Below, piece by piece: positions 42,216 through 50,638 of a stretch of 64,000 nucleotides of DNA (position 1 is the stretch's first letter; every line of letters starts with the position of its first letter). A model generated the notes under the pieces. It did no database searches, was not told the origin of the DNA, and worked only from the letters and a program-made list of their open reading frames with translations. The DNA comes from Mesorhizobium plurifarium. GTDB taxonomy: Bacteria; Pseudomonadota; Alphaproteobacteria; Rhizobiales; Rhizobiaceae. Made by a program: the position numbers and the translations under genes. Where the stretch lies: NCBI GenBank assembly GCA_000824785.1, contig CCNB01000003.1:242899-306898 (forward strand). Reading direction: 5' to 3'.

Positions 42216-42407
42216 ATGGGGTTTTACTTTCTTGGTTCTATCTCACTTGTGGTAGCGATATTGCTGGCGTCTTTTGGCGTAATCTGCAGTGATCGCTGGC
42301 CGAAGATTGGTCGATACACCATCTATATATCAGCTTTTTTGAGTTTGCCGGGCTTCTTCGTTATTTGGGATTTTGCTGTATACAGAATTGTCTGGATTTT
42401 CCATTGA
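42216..42407 (+). CDS. Small membrane protein, candidate immunity 1 for the PLA2-like toxin
   Basis: 63 residues, two transmembrane segments (FLGSISLVVAILLASFGVIC and ISAFLSLPGFFVIWDFAVY). Lower GC than its neighbours. Directly downstream of the toxin domain; membrane location fits protection from a phospholipase. Weak ribosome site. Confidence 0.5.
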   Translation: MGFYFLGSISLVVAILLASFGVICSDRWPKIGRYTIYISAFLSLPGFFVIWDFAVYRIVWIFH

Positions 42408-42445
42408 ATTGACTTATATATACTGCTGAAGTCGGAGATGTGAAG

Positions 42446-42640
42446 GTGGATGTTTTAATATTCTTACTGGGAGTCCCCAGTTTTGCATTCGCCATGTTCC
42501 TGTTGGTGAAGGGCGTCAAGTCGCAACAGCTTACACCGCTCCGGCGAGCCCTCGTTCTTTTTGGCGCAGCCGCGTTCAGTGTTCCCGGATTTATGTCTTT
42601 GTATATGGTGTTTCTAATTTTCCAACTGACGCCAGCCTGA
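42446..42640 (+). CDS. Small membrane protein, candidate immunity 2 for the PLA2-like toxin
   Basis: 64 residues with two hydrophobic segments (VLIFLLGVPSFAFAMFLLVK and LFGAAAFSVPGFMSLYMVFL). GTG at 42446 with GGAG 8 bases upstream is preferred over GTG 42440. Similar in layout to 42216-42407, including a central PGF, so probably a diverged duplicate. Confidence 0.5.
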   Translation: MDVLIFLLGVPSFAFAMFLLVKGVKSQQLTPLRRALVLFGAAAFSVPGFMSLYMVFLIFQLTPA

Positions 42641-42723
42641 TGGCGAACAGAAGGCAGAGGGCCCGGGTCCTCATCGCAAATCCCATATCGAGGCCGCCTG
42701 ACGCTCCGGCGCCGCGAATGCGT

Positions 42724-42757
42724 GCCTGGAAGCGCTGATCGCGCAGGACCCCAGGCG
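42724..42757 (+). repeat. Duplicated junction of the internal-virion-like gene
   Basis: This stretch encodes EALIAQDPRR in an open frame without a start. It closely matches 41597-41630 of the PLA2 fusion gene and 52088-52121 of the HNH fusion gene. It marks where the original gene resumed after a toxin-immunity cassette was placed upstream. Confidence 0.65.
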
Positions 42758-42838
42758 CCTCCGCCGGGCGCGATCGTCAGGCGAGGCAAGGTCTTGCCAG
42801 GCCGGCAAACATTTTCAAGCAACAAGAGGTCAGGACAA

Positions 42839-44626
42839 ATGGAGCGTAACGCTGGCAGCGGCATCGCCCTCGACCCCGTCGACGACCAGACCGAAGGCAC
42901 CGGCGAGAATGCCGGCGCCAGCGACAAGTCCGCCGAGCTCGCGCCGCTCTATGACAGGGTGGAGCAGGCGCTGAAGGACCGACCGGTCGATGCCCTGGCG
43001 GACAAGGATCGGCCGCTCGCGGCGGTGCTTGCCGATCTCACACCGGGCTCCGTCGCCGCTCTTGCCCAGCGGGCGCGCGCCGCCAATGTCTCGCAGCTGG
43101 TCGGCGCGCGGGCCAACATCTCGCTCGCCTTTCAGAACGCCCCGAAAGCTTTCGCGGACACCGGCAGCTATGCCGGCGTGATGCCCAAGCCGGAGGACTT
43201 CGCCTATGTCTTCGGCGTCGAGGAAGGCCGCCGGCAGCTGGCGAAATTCGACCAGAGCGTAGAGACCGGCAAGCAGGCCTTCGACATGCGTGTCATGCCG
43301 GCCCGGGACCTAAACAGCCAGCTTCTGGACGCAGCGGTCGGCGCGGCAAATTCGCCGGAGGGCCAGTCGCGCTACCGGATAACCGCCGCTGCCGCCCAAC
43401 ACGTGCTGGAAGCCAGGCAGAACGATCCTGCCGGCGAGGCCATCAACGCGTTTCCGCAGGCGAACGAGGCCTGGCGCGCCGCGGCCGCCCAGGGCTGGCG
43501 CGACCCTGCAGCGGTCCAGAATGCGCTGGCCCTCACCATCGCCACGCAGCGCTATCTCGGCATCGAGAACGCTGAGCCCGTGCCACGATCGGTGCTGAAA
43601 GACCTCGGCGGAATGCCGCCGCAAGCCATGTGGGCCGGGATGAACGGCCTGCTTTCCGGAACGACGGATCCGGTCGTCAAGGCGGCAGTGAAGCAGCAGT
43701 TTGCCGAGGCTGGATTGCTTGGCGGGCAGACGCAGAAGGTAACCCCGCTTGGGCAGGATGATTTCGGCAAGCGCTTTGGGTTGCCTTCAAAGGCGCACTT
43801 GGCGGGTGAAGATGCCTCGCCTTCGACGCAGGCGTCTGAACAATCGGACGAGACGCTTGGAGCTGCTAACTCTCCGGTCGCGGCCGATAGTATTTCACAA
43901 ATATCCACGTCCGAGCTTGCGGATGAGGGTGCTGATCCGCCCGTTGGCCTGGAGCAGGGGCTACCGGAGCAAATAGATCTACCGCCAGAGCGTCCGGACG
44001 TTCCTCCTGCAACATCTGATCCGGCGCCCCAATCCGCGGACGACAATTCTAATTTGCCCGTCGACTTGAAGGAGGTCCCATCAGAACAGATGGAGCCGCC
44101 GCCAGGGAGTCCGAAGGCTCCTTCTATCGATTTCAGCAAAAAGCTACCGCAGTCGAAAAATCTATCTGAAGGATGGTTTGGGAACAGCACCACAAATATT
44201 TCAGTTTTGCCGGAAGACGTCCAGGCGAGGGCTAAACCCTACACAAAAATTCTGGGAAAAAGTTTCGGCAATGGCCAATGCGTCGCGTTGACAAAGGAAG
44301 TGGGAGGTATGGCCGGTATTCCTGCCTCGACATGGAAAAAGGGAGAGAAAATACAAGGGAATAATAAGATTCAACCGGGGACTCCCATCGCCACATTCAA
44401 CGGTGATTGGGGCGACGGGAAGGGTAGAATTCATTACGGGCCAAAAGGCCAAGCTGGAGGGGTAAGCGGATTTAGTCACACCGGAATTTATCTTGGCCAA
44501 AATGAATCAGGAATCTTCATTTTGGATCAATGGAAGGGACGGAACGCAAATATAACCTTCCGACCCTGGCAGAGTGCAGGTCAGGGTCTGGAGAGTGGTG
44601 CTTACTACTACCTAATTGAACGGTAG
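42839..44626 (+). CDS. Internal-virion-like protein (middle part) fused to BPSL0067/NlpC-like amidase toxin domain
   Basis: 595 residues. Residues ~60-320 match the middle of the 51437 protein (ALTIATQRYLGIENAEPVPR versus ELSVATQKALGVDDENLQPV PL). A Pro/Ser/Asp-rich linker follows (~330-440). The C-terminal ~140 residues form a cysteine-peptidase-like domain: NGQCVALTKEVGG (Cys ~480), TPIATF, SHTGIYLGQ (His ~545) and LDQWKGRN. This matches the BPSL0067 peptidoglycan-amidase effector family. GC falls in the toxin part. Probable cell-wall-degrading effector. Confidence 0.7.
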   Translation: MERNAGSGIALDPVDDQTEGTGENAGASDKSAELAPLYDRVEQALKDRPVDALADKDRPLAAVLADLTPGSVAALAQRARAANVSQLVGARANISLAFQNAPKAFADTGSYAGVMPKPEDFAYVFGVEEGRRQLAKFDQSVETGKQAFDMRVMPARDLNSQLLDAAVGAANSPEGQSRYRITAAAAQHVLEARQNDPAGEAINAFPQANEAWRAAAAQGWRDPAAVQNALALTIATQRYLGIENAEPVPRSVLKDLGGMPPQAMWAGMNGLLSGTTDPVVKAAVKQQFAEAGLLGGQTQKVTPLGQDDFGKRFGLPSKAHLAGEDASPSTQASEQSDETLGAANSPVAADSISQISTSELADEGADPPVGLEQGLPEQIDLPPERPDVPPATSDPAPQSADDNSNLPVDLKEVPSEQMEPPPGSPKAPSIDFSKKLPQSKNLSEGWFGNSTTNISVLPEDVQARAKPYTKILGKSFGNGQCVALTKEVGGMAGIPASTWKKGEKIQGNNKIQPGTPIATFNGDWGDGKGRIHYGPKGQAGGVSGFSHTGIYLGQNESGIFILDQWKGRNANITFRPWQSAGQGLESGAYYYLIER

Positions 44627-44684
44627 AGCAGATTTCTGTCAACATTCGTGGAGTCGGCTATCTGCGACTTCATGGTAGGTGAGA

Positions 44685-45242
44685 TCATTTATCCTTATCG
44701 AACGACCGAGCAATGCGCTCGGCGATCGGCTTGAATATCGCCCTATCTTTCTTTTTCCAGGTTATATCGAAACAGATTATGTTATCGGCGTCGAGCTTCC
44801 GGCACATGCCATAGTAATTAATCGATCCGTATGCGTGCGAACCGGAAACCGCGCCGATAGTCGGTTCATCAAAGGTGTACGTAACTTTATCCCCAGGATG
44901 GTTGCGCTCGTAGTCTGCCTTCTGGTCTTCATAGTCTTCATTCGAGTCGACGAGCATGCGCGCGATGTACTCGAAAGGAGTTATCGTGCCGCTTCCTTCG
45001 TATTGACGAAACTGGGCACCCGGATAATTCTTCGGCGTAAATGTCAATCCTACGGAGAACTCATATAAAGGTTCAACCTTCCCTTCGGCAAAGAGAGAGG
45101 GAATCTCGATCTGGCTTCTGCCGACGGTGGAAACGACCCATTTGATCGGCTCCTCAGCCATCGCAAATGGTGGCGACGCTGCTAAAAGGCCAAGTGCAAA
45201 AACAAGTGCTTTCAAGACGATCCTCAGAGGCAAACTGATCAC
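44685..45242 (-). CDS. Periplasmic candidate immunity protein, copy 2
   Basis: 185 residues with a signal peptide (RIVLKALVFALGLLAASPPF AMA). Mature part paralogous to 45239-45724: both have IKWV/FKWV, a IEIPSLFAEG / IEIPDFFAEG segment, YPGAQFRQY / YPDSQLRQY, YYGMCRK / FYGMCQK and an RIARSF end. GTG start overlaps the preceding gene by four bases. Periplasmic placement matches the adjacent amidase toxin. Confidence 0.6.
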   Translation of the reverse strand: MISLPLRIVLKALVFALGLLAASPPFAMAEEPIKWVVSTVGRSQIEIPSLFAEGKVEPLYEFSVGLTFTPKNYPGAQFRQYEGSGTITPFEYIARMLVDSNEDYEDQKADYERNHPGDKVTYTFDEPTIGAVSGSHAYGSINYYGMCRKLDADNIICFDITWKKKDRAIFKPIAERIARSFDKDK

Positions 45243-45724
45243 GGATTTTTTCGGAACGATCGGGCGATATGTTCGACAATTGGACCGAAGGTCGCATGAT
45301 CCTTCGTGTCGTACACGATATCAAAACAGGTGACGATACGATGCTTCTGGCACATGCCGTAGAAAACAACTTTGCCATCAGCCGAGGTGCTTGAAATTAC
45401 AGCGAGCGAGGGCTTGTCGACTTGATACGTCACTTTATCACCACCGCTGACGTTCATATCCTTGAGGTACTGGAATAGGCTCTTGCCGTAGGTATGGGTT
45501 CGATACTGACGCAGCTGGGAGTCTGGATACTCCTCCGGCTCGAATGTCTGGCCGTAGTTATGCGCAAATCCGCCAAGCAGTCGACCATCGCCCTCCGCAA
45601 AGAAATCAGGGATTTCGATTTCGCTTCCGCCGCTCAGGGACTTGACCCATTTGAACGGCTTCTCTGCGGCGGCAAGCGGCGCGGACAACATCAGGAAGCC
45701 AGGCGCAAGGACTATTGCTTTCAT
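45239..45724 (-). CDS. Periplasmic candidate immunity protein, copy 1
   Basis: 161 residues: signal peptide (MKAIVLAPGFLMLSAPLAAA) and a mature domain paralogous to the next gene. Two Cys (YGMCQKH, TCFDIVYD) may pair. The two genes converge on the BPSL0067-type fusion gene. Tandem paralogues suggest protection against more than one amidase variant. Inferred. Confidence 0.6.
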   Translation of the reverse strand: MKAIVLAPGFLMLSAPLAAAEKPFKWVKSLSGGSEIEIPDFFAEGDGRLLGGFAHNYGQTFEPEEYPDSQLRQYRTHTYGKSLFQYLKDMNVSGGDKVTYQVDKPSLAVISSTSADGKVVFYGMCQKHRIVTCFDIVYDTKDHATFGPIVEHIARSFRKNP

Positions 45725-45867
45725 GGTGTTATCCCGGCTTCATTCGCGAAACGACGTCGGGGCCGCTGAGCCAGTCGACATCTTCACCGCCAAACATTAA
45801 GGCTATGCACCCATAGCGTGTGGCGTTTGGCGATTCAATCTGGCGGAGGCTGCCGTGGCAAAAATAA

Positions 45868-46149
45868 CAAAGCTGTTGGATTATCGTCGGACGGCTGTCG
45901 GATTTCGATGAAGAGGACACGATCTATGTAGCCGAGCCTTGGGCCGCAGATTCCGATGCAATGGTTACGACAGCGCCTGACGATACTATGGTACCGCCAA
46001 AGGCGGCAGCCAAAGCGGGTCTGACCTATTTCATCGAAATATTCATTGCGATTGAGGTCACAGAGGGATGGATCGGGTCGCAGAAGGAAAAGCCCAGCCT
46101 GTCGGCAATCAGTGACAGGTTGATTTATTACGCCATCAATGATGCGTGA
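45868..46149 (+). pseudogene. Truncated immunity-like gene
   Basis: Open frame of ~93 codons without a good start (first ATG at 45961, mid-domain). Reads DFDEEDTIYVAEPWAADSDA, AAAKAGLTYFIEIFIAIEV and ISDRLIYYAINDA, a soluble acidic domain that seems to lack its N-terminus. It precedes the small partner-type gene at 46160 by 10 bases. Probably a decayed immunity gene. Confidence 0.45.
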
Positions 46150-46159
46150 GGGAAAAGGC

Positions 46160-46471
46160 ATGGCCGACACGCGTTATGAAGGAAAGCCGCTGCTCAGGCT
46201 ACTAGAGCTCTACGTGCTGAAGGCGATTGGAGAACTCGCTCGGGAGTCGGAAGAATCGCTGGATGCCATGGCTCCCAAGCTGCAGGCCCTCTATGGCGGC
46301 GATGGACGGTGGGAAGACGCAATCGCCAAGGCTCTTCACATGCCCGACACGATGCCAGAGGCAATCCAGGATATGTGGAAGAAGAACCTCAAAATCGCCC
46401 ACGACAACAAGGTGACACTCACGCCTCAACAATTTGCGGAAATGTTCGTGGACAACAATTTCGCGGGTTGA
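46160..46471 (+). CDS. Immunity-linked small helical protein
   Basis: 103 residues: GKPLLRLLELYVLKAIGELA, KALHMPDTMPEAIQDMWKKN, VTLTPQQFAEMFVDNNF. A compact helical protein of a kind seen next to immunity genes in polymorphic-toxin islands. ATG at 46160 with GAGGGAAAAGG upstream. Biochemical role unknown. Confidence 0.6.
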   Translation: MADTRYEGKPLLRLLELYVLKAIGELARESEESLDAMAPKLQALYGGDGRWEDAIAKALHMPDTMPEAIQDMWKKNLKIAHDNKVTLTPQQFAEMFVDNNFAG

Positions 46472-46526
46472 GCGGTCTTTCCGCATCTGGCTTCCGCAGC
46501 CTTGTTTCGCTCCGGGATCAGAGCCA

Positions 46527-47096
46527 ATGCCCATCCGCATCATCCCCGCCACGCTGCGGGACCTCTCCTACATCGCCGCGAACCTGCGCCCCGAGGACCG
46601 GGCCGAGATCGACTGCCAGCTCGACCAATGGTCGCCGGCGCTGCTGGCGCTGACGGCACTTCAGGGCTTTGCCTATGTCGCCGAGCTCGACGGCAATCCG
46701 GAGGCCGGTTTTGGCGCCGCCGAGCAGCGGAGCGGGTTGTGGATCGCCTGGAGCTGGGGCACGCGCCGCATGAGGCGATGCGTGCCCGAGATCACCCGCT
46801 TCTTCCATGCGGTGCTCGGGCCCCAGGTCGCGGCCAAAGGCGCCTGGCGGGTCGAGGCGAGGGCGCTTGCCGACAACGATCTTGCCTTGCGCTGGCTGGA
46901 GAGGCTCGGCGCCACCCAACGCTGCCGCCTGCCGGGTTATGGCCGGAACGGCGAACACTTCTTCCTCTATGACTGGACAAGGGAAAGCTGGAACAATGTG
47001 TCTCTTTCAAAAACCACCGGAACTGAAGCCGCTGCCGCCAGTGCCGACCGCGCAGGACAAGGACGTGCAGGCGCGGGAAGCCGCGCTTCGCGCTGA
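46527..47096 (+). CDS. Phage-cluster GNAT-like protein (T7 gp13/DUF2833 type)
   Basis: 189 residues. MPIRIIPATLRDLSYIAANL, then a beta-alpha pattern typical of the GNAT fold (LQGFAYVAELDGNPEAGFGA, RVEARALADNDLALRWLERL GA). T7-like phages encode an equivalent gp13-type protein near the internal virion genes. The last ~40 codons overlap the next gene in another frame. Confidence 0.65.
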   Translation: MPIRIIPATLRDLSYIAANLRPEDRAEIDCQLDQWSPALLALTALQGFAYVAELDGNPEAGFGAAEQRSGLWIAWSWGTRRMRRCVPEITRFFHAVLGPQVAAKGAWRVEARALADNDLALRWLERLGATQRCRLPGYGRNGEHFFLYDWTRESWNNVSLSKTTGTEAAAASADRAGQGRAGAGSRASR

Positions 47097-47190
47097 GCTC
47101 GAGCAGCGCCAGGGTACGCTCTCCACCGTCAAGACCGATCTGGCTCCGAGCGACGTCGCCGGCCGGCGTCGTGTGCTGCTCGGAGTATGA
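46996..47190 (+). CDS. Small phage-cluster protein
   Basis: 64 residues, MCLFQKPPELKPLPPVPTAQ with a helical tail (REAALRAELEQRQGTL). Such short Pro-rich-then-coiled proteins often accompany podovirus internal-virion genes. Starts inside the preceding gene. Confidence 0.5.
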   Translation: MCLFQKPPELKPLPPVPTAQDKDVQAREAALRAELEQRQGTLSTVKTDLAPSDVAGRRRVLLGV

Positions 47191-47194
47191 CGCC

Positions 47195-47287
47195 ATGACC
47201 GCGATGAAACGCAGCTTTCGCCGGCGCGTGCTGGACTGGTGGTATTGGAGGCGGCACGCAAGGCTGGTGAAAAAACGGGTGGATTGA
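47195..47287 (+). CDS. Possible 30-residue basic protein
   Basis: MTAMKRSFRRRVLDWWYWRR then HARLVKKRVD: strongly cationic with a Trp-rich core. Starts four bases after the previous stop. Could be membrane-active; supported only by frame and position. Confidence 0.35.
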   Translation: MTAMKRSFRRRVLDWWYWRRHARLVKKRVD

Positions 47288-47370
47288 CGCGAACGCTGCC
47301 GCCAGCGGAAAAGGACGAGTGCCGAAACAAGGTTGACATTCACACTCTCCTGGCCATGCTGCATTGCAGC

Positions 47371-48543
47371 ATGGAAAGTAGCCCTACCGAGTCAACGCGC
47401 ATCGAATGCCTGGACGGCCTTCGCGCCGCCGCCGCATTGTGGGTGCTGGTCGGACACTGCCTGCTCCTGACCGGCTGGCACCTTCCGGTGCTTGGCGACC
47501 CCGCGCTCGGTGTCGACCTCTTCATCATGCTGTCCGGCTTCCTGATGGTGTTTCACTATCAGTTGCGCCAGGACAAGGAGCCCTGGCAAAGGCCCGAGAC
47601 CTGGCTCAAATTCTGGACGCGGCGCTATTTCCGCATCGCGCCGTTGTTCTACGTCATGCTGTTCATCGCGCTGGCGCTGGGGCCCTATCTCTATGAATCG
47701 CGAACGGTCATCGATGGCTTCCTGGGCCGCGCGCCGCAGGCGCCCGAGCGCTTCCTCGACGGCAGCCTGAAGAACATCGCCGCCCACCTGACATTCCTGT
47801 TCGGACTATCCCCGAACCTCGCCTACCGGACGCCGCTGCCCGACTGGAGCCTGGGACTGGAAATGCAGTTCTACGCGGTCTTTCCCGCGCTGATGCTCCT
47901 GGTGCGCCGCTTCGACTGGATATGGAGCGCCATAGCCGTGGCGGCGCTCGGCGGTCTGGCGGTGATGATCCTCAAGTCGATGTCGGTCCATTTCCCGATG
48001 CCGTCCTTCCTGCCGCTGAAGATCCAGGTCTTCTTGTGCGGCATGCTTCTGGCGGGCGTGCTGGCACGAAGACAACCGCGGCCGCTGCTGCATCTCGCCC
48101 TGGCCATGGCGCTTGCGGCGATCCCCTTCGGCGACGGCTACGGCCTTTCGAAGTTCCTGATACGAGAAGCGCTGGTGCTTGGGTTCTTTGCCCTTGTCCT
48201 CTACCGGATGCTGCCGGGCGTGGCGGGCAAGGTGGCGCGAAAAGTTGCCGTCGCCTTGGGTGGAGGCGTCTTCCACGTGCTCGGCGAACTGTCCTACAGC
48301 ATCTATTTGATCCATCTTCTGGTGCTGCAGCCCGTCGCGGCATTCGTCATTGCCCGCTATGGCGATGGCCTTGCCGCGCCGCTGCGCTTCGCCATCGTGC
48401 TGGCGATTGTGCTGCCGGTGGTCTGCCTTCTGTCCTTCGTCACCTACAGGGTCATCGAAATGACTGGCCAGCAACTCGGCCGCACGGTCCTGCGCCGGTT
48501 CGCCCGCAGGAAGCCGGCGTTGGGGACAACGCCGGCCGAGTAG
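47371..48543 (+). CDS. Acyltransferase family 3 membrane protein (OafA/YrhL-like)
   Basis: 390 residues, about ten transmembrane segments. Family blocks ECLDGLRAAAALWVLVGHCL (catalytic His), DLFIMLSGFLMVF, FWTRRYFRIAPLFYV and WSLGLEMQFYAVFPAL. It transfers acyl groups to a surface sugar. Inside a virion cluster it may modify host lipopolysaccharide or exopolysaccharide and alter phage adsorption. ATG at 47371 preferred because the family starts close to this LDGLR motif; 47356 also possible. Confidence 0.8.
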   Translation: MESSPTESTRIECLDGLRAAAALWVLVGHCLLLTGWHLPVLGDPALGVDLFIMLSGFLMVFHYQLRQDKEPWQRPETWLKFWTRRYFRIAPLFYVMLFIALALGPYLYESRTVIDGFLGRAPQAPERFLDGSLKNIAAHLTFLFGLSPNLAYRTPLPDWSLGLEMQFYAVFPALMLLVRRFDWIWSAIAVAALGGLAVMILKSMSVHFPMPSFLPLKIQVFLCGMLLAGVLARRQPRPLLHLALAMALAAIPFGDGYGLSKFLIREALVLGFFALVLYRMLPGVAGKVARKVAVALGGGVFHVLGELSYSIYLIHLLVLQPVAAFVIARYGDGLAAPLRFAIVLAIVLPVVCLLSFVTYRVIEMTGQQLGRTVLRRFARRKPALGTTPAE

Positions 48544-48710
48544 AAGCGGCCGCTAGAACTGTCGATCTACCTCAAAGGGGGATGACCGATCCGCTCTGCG
48601 CGGCCGCGGAGGGCGTGCGAGCCGGACGGGGCGCTGTTGCGCCGGCCTTTCCAACGTTCCGATCTCTTCCGCGGCCATGCTCGTTGGCCAATTCACCTCA
48701 GAGGTTGGCG

Positions 48711-48767
48711 ATCCTTCGCGCCCCTCTCTGTCCTGCCGGACATCTCTCCCACGAAAGGGAGATTGGC
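48711..48767. repeat. Partial type A repeat
   Basis: CCTCTCTGTCCTGCCGGACA followed by TCTCTCCCACGAAAGGGAGA: one arm of the element, in the gap before the portal gene. Confidence 0.6.
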
Positions 48768-48805
48768 AGCTTCTGCGCCGGCGCCAAACAAGTGAGATCA
48801 TTCCC

Positions 48806-50638
48806 ATGACCGACTCCCGCGCCCGCGATATCCTGTCGCGACAGACCGAACTCGAGACCGAACGCGCCGCCTACGAACCCGTATGGGAGGCGGTGGCGGA
48901 GTTCTGCGATCCCGATGCGCCCGACATCTGGTCCGGCCGCCGCACCAGCCGCGGCGATAGCCAGGCCGAGCGGCAGGAGCGGCGCGGCTCCCGCGTCTAC
49001 GCCAACACCATCAACTCGGCCGCCAACCGGCTGGCCGCCGGGCTGGAAAGCCTGATCATCCCGCAGTCGGAGAAATGGCACGGGCTGACCACCGCCGAGA
49101 TGAATGACGAGGAGACCGACGAGGAGAAGGAATGGGCCGAGGCGCTGCGCGATTTCCTGTTCGCGCTGCGCTATTCCGCCAACTCCAACTTCGTGCCGGC
49201 GACGCAGGCCTGCCTGCGCAATGTCGTGCGCTACGGCCCGGCCTATCTCTATGCCGAGGAAGGGTTTGGCGGCACGCTGATCCGCTATGCCTCTGTTCCC
49301 GTGGTCGAGGGTTATCTGTCGCGCAACCGCTGGGGCCAGGTAGACATTTTCCATCGCCGCTACGAGCGCACGGCGCGCCAGGCGGCGCAGCTGCTCGGCT
49401 ATGAAAAACTGCCGGCGCGCATCAAGGCGCTCGTCGACGACCCCGCCAAATGCGAGGAGAAGATCTCGCTGATCCAATGCGTGCAGCCGCGCGACGAGCG
49501 CCGCATGTACCGCAAGGGCGGCTTCTACCAGTATCTCGACCAGGCCTTCGCCTCTTACCACGTCATCGAGGACGAGGAGGAGATCGTGCGTGAGTCCGGC
49601 TTCCGCACCTTCCCGGTCTCGACCTTCAACTGGCGCCGCTACGAGGGCGACGCTTACGGCATCTCGCCGGCGATCGAGGCGCTGACCACGGTGCGCGAGG
49701 AAAACGCCGTGCGCCGCTCTGGCTTGCGCGCCTTGCAGCAGATCACCGATCCGCCGACGGCCTCAAAGGCACGGCTCGACTATGTGCCGGTGCTCAATCC
49801 CGGCGAGAATTATCCGGGCCTCATCGACGACAATGGCCGGCCGCTGATCCAGCCGATCGCCACCGGGCAGAACCCGAGCTATGCCTTCGACTATGCGGCG
49901 AGCCGGGCGGAGGAGATCCGCGACATGATGTTCGTCAACCTCTTCCAGACGCTGGTGCAGAACCCGCAGATGACCGCCACCGAGGCGCTGATCCGCCAGG
50001 AGGAGAAGGGCGCGCTGCTCGGCCCGTCTGGCTCGATCATCCAGGCCGGCTTTGCCGCCAATCTCGACCGCGAGCTGTCGATCCTCGAGGACAAGGGCCT
50101 CTACGACCAGGACAGCCGCTTCCGCCCGCCGGAAAGCCTCGCCGGCAAGGCGGTGCGGCCGACCTTCACCGGCCCGCTCGACGTGCTGCGCCGCTCGGCC
50201 GAAGCGCGCGACACCATCCAGGTGGTGACCACCGCCATGCAGATGGCGCAGTTCGATCCCGGCATCATGGACAATATCGACGGCGACGAGGCGATCCGCG
50301 TCGTGCAGAGCGCCGGCCGCAGCCCGCAGCGCATTTTCCGGCGCAAGGACGAGGTGGAAGGGATGCGCGGCGCCCGGGCTCAGGCGCAGCAGGCGCAGGC
50401 CGGCATGGCGGCGATCGCCACCGCCGGCAAGGTGGCTAAGGACGCCGTGCCGGCGGCCGTGCAGGCGCGCGACAGCGGCCTGCTGGATAGCTTGCAGGCG
50501 ATGATGCAGGGCGCCCAGGCAGGTGGCGGCGCTGCCGGTCCGGCCGGTGCGGCGCAAGGTGCGATGCCCAGCGGGCAGGGCGCCGTGCCTGACGCCCAGG
50601 GCGGCCCCGCGGGCGGCGCCGCCAACGGTGCCCCATGA
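48806..50638 (+). CDS. Phage portal (head-tail connector) protein
   Basis: 610 residues, in the T7 gp8 size range. DILSRQTELETERAAYEPVW EAV at the start, VYANTINSAANRLAAGLESL, and the acidic/Gln-rich tail. It forms the dodecameric ring at the capsid vertex. The last ~70 residues are Gly/Ala/Gln-rich. Overlaps the next gene by four bases. Confidence 0.82.
   Translation: MTDSRARDILSRQTELETERAAYEPVWEAVAEFCDPDAPDIWSGRRTSRGDSQAERQERRGSRVYANTINSAANRLAAGLESLIIPQSEKWHGLTTAEMNDEETDEEKEWAEALRDFLFALRYSANSNFVPATQACLRNVVRYGPAYLYAEEGFGGTLIRYASVPVVEGYLSRNRWGQVDIFHRRYERTARQAAQLLGYEKLPARIKALVDDPAKCEEKISLIQCVQPRDERRMYRKGGFYQYLDQAFASYHVIEDEEEIVRESGFRTFPVSTFNWRRYEGDAYGISPAIEALTTVREENAVRRSGLRALQQITDPPTASKARLDYVPVLNPGENYPGLIDDNGRPLIQPIATGQNPSYAFDYAASRAEEIRDMMFVNLFQTLVQNPQMTATEALIRQEEKGALLGPSGSIIQAGFAANLDRELSILEDKGLYDQDSRFRPPESLAGKAVRPTFTGPLDVLRRSAEARDTIQVVTTAMQMAQFDPGIMDNIDGDEAIRVVQSAGRSPQRIFRRKDEVEGMRGARAQAQQAQAGMAAIATAGKVAKDAVPAAVQARDSGLLDSLQAMMQGAQAGGGAAGPAGAAQGAMPSGQGAVPDAQGGPAGGAANGAP

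Noticed and set aside
45729..45920. Minus-strand small protein before the periplasmic immunity genes
   Set aside because: No motif or ribosome site; overlaps the decayed immunity-like frame on the other strand.
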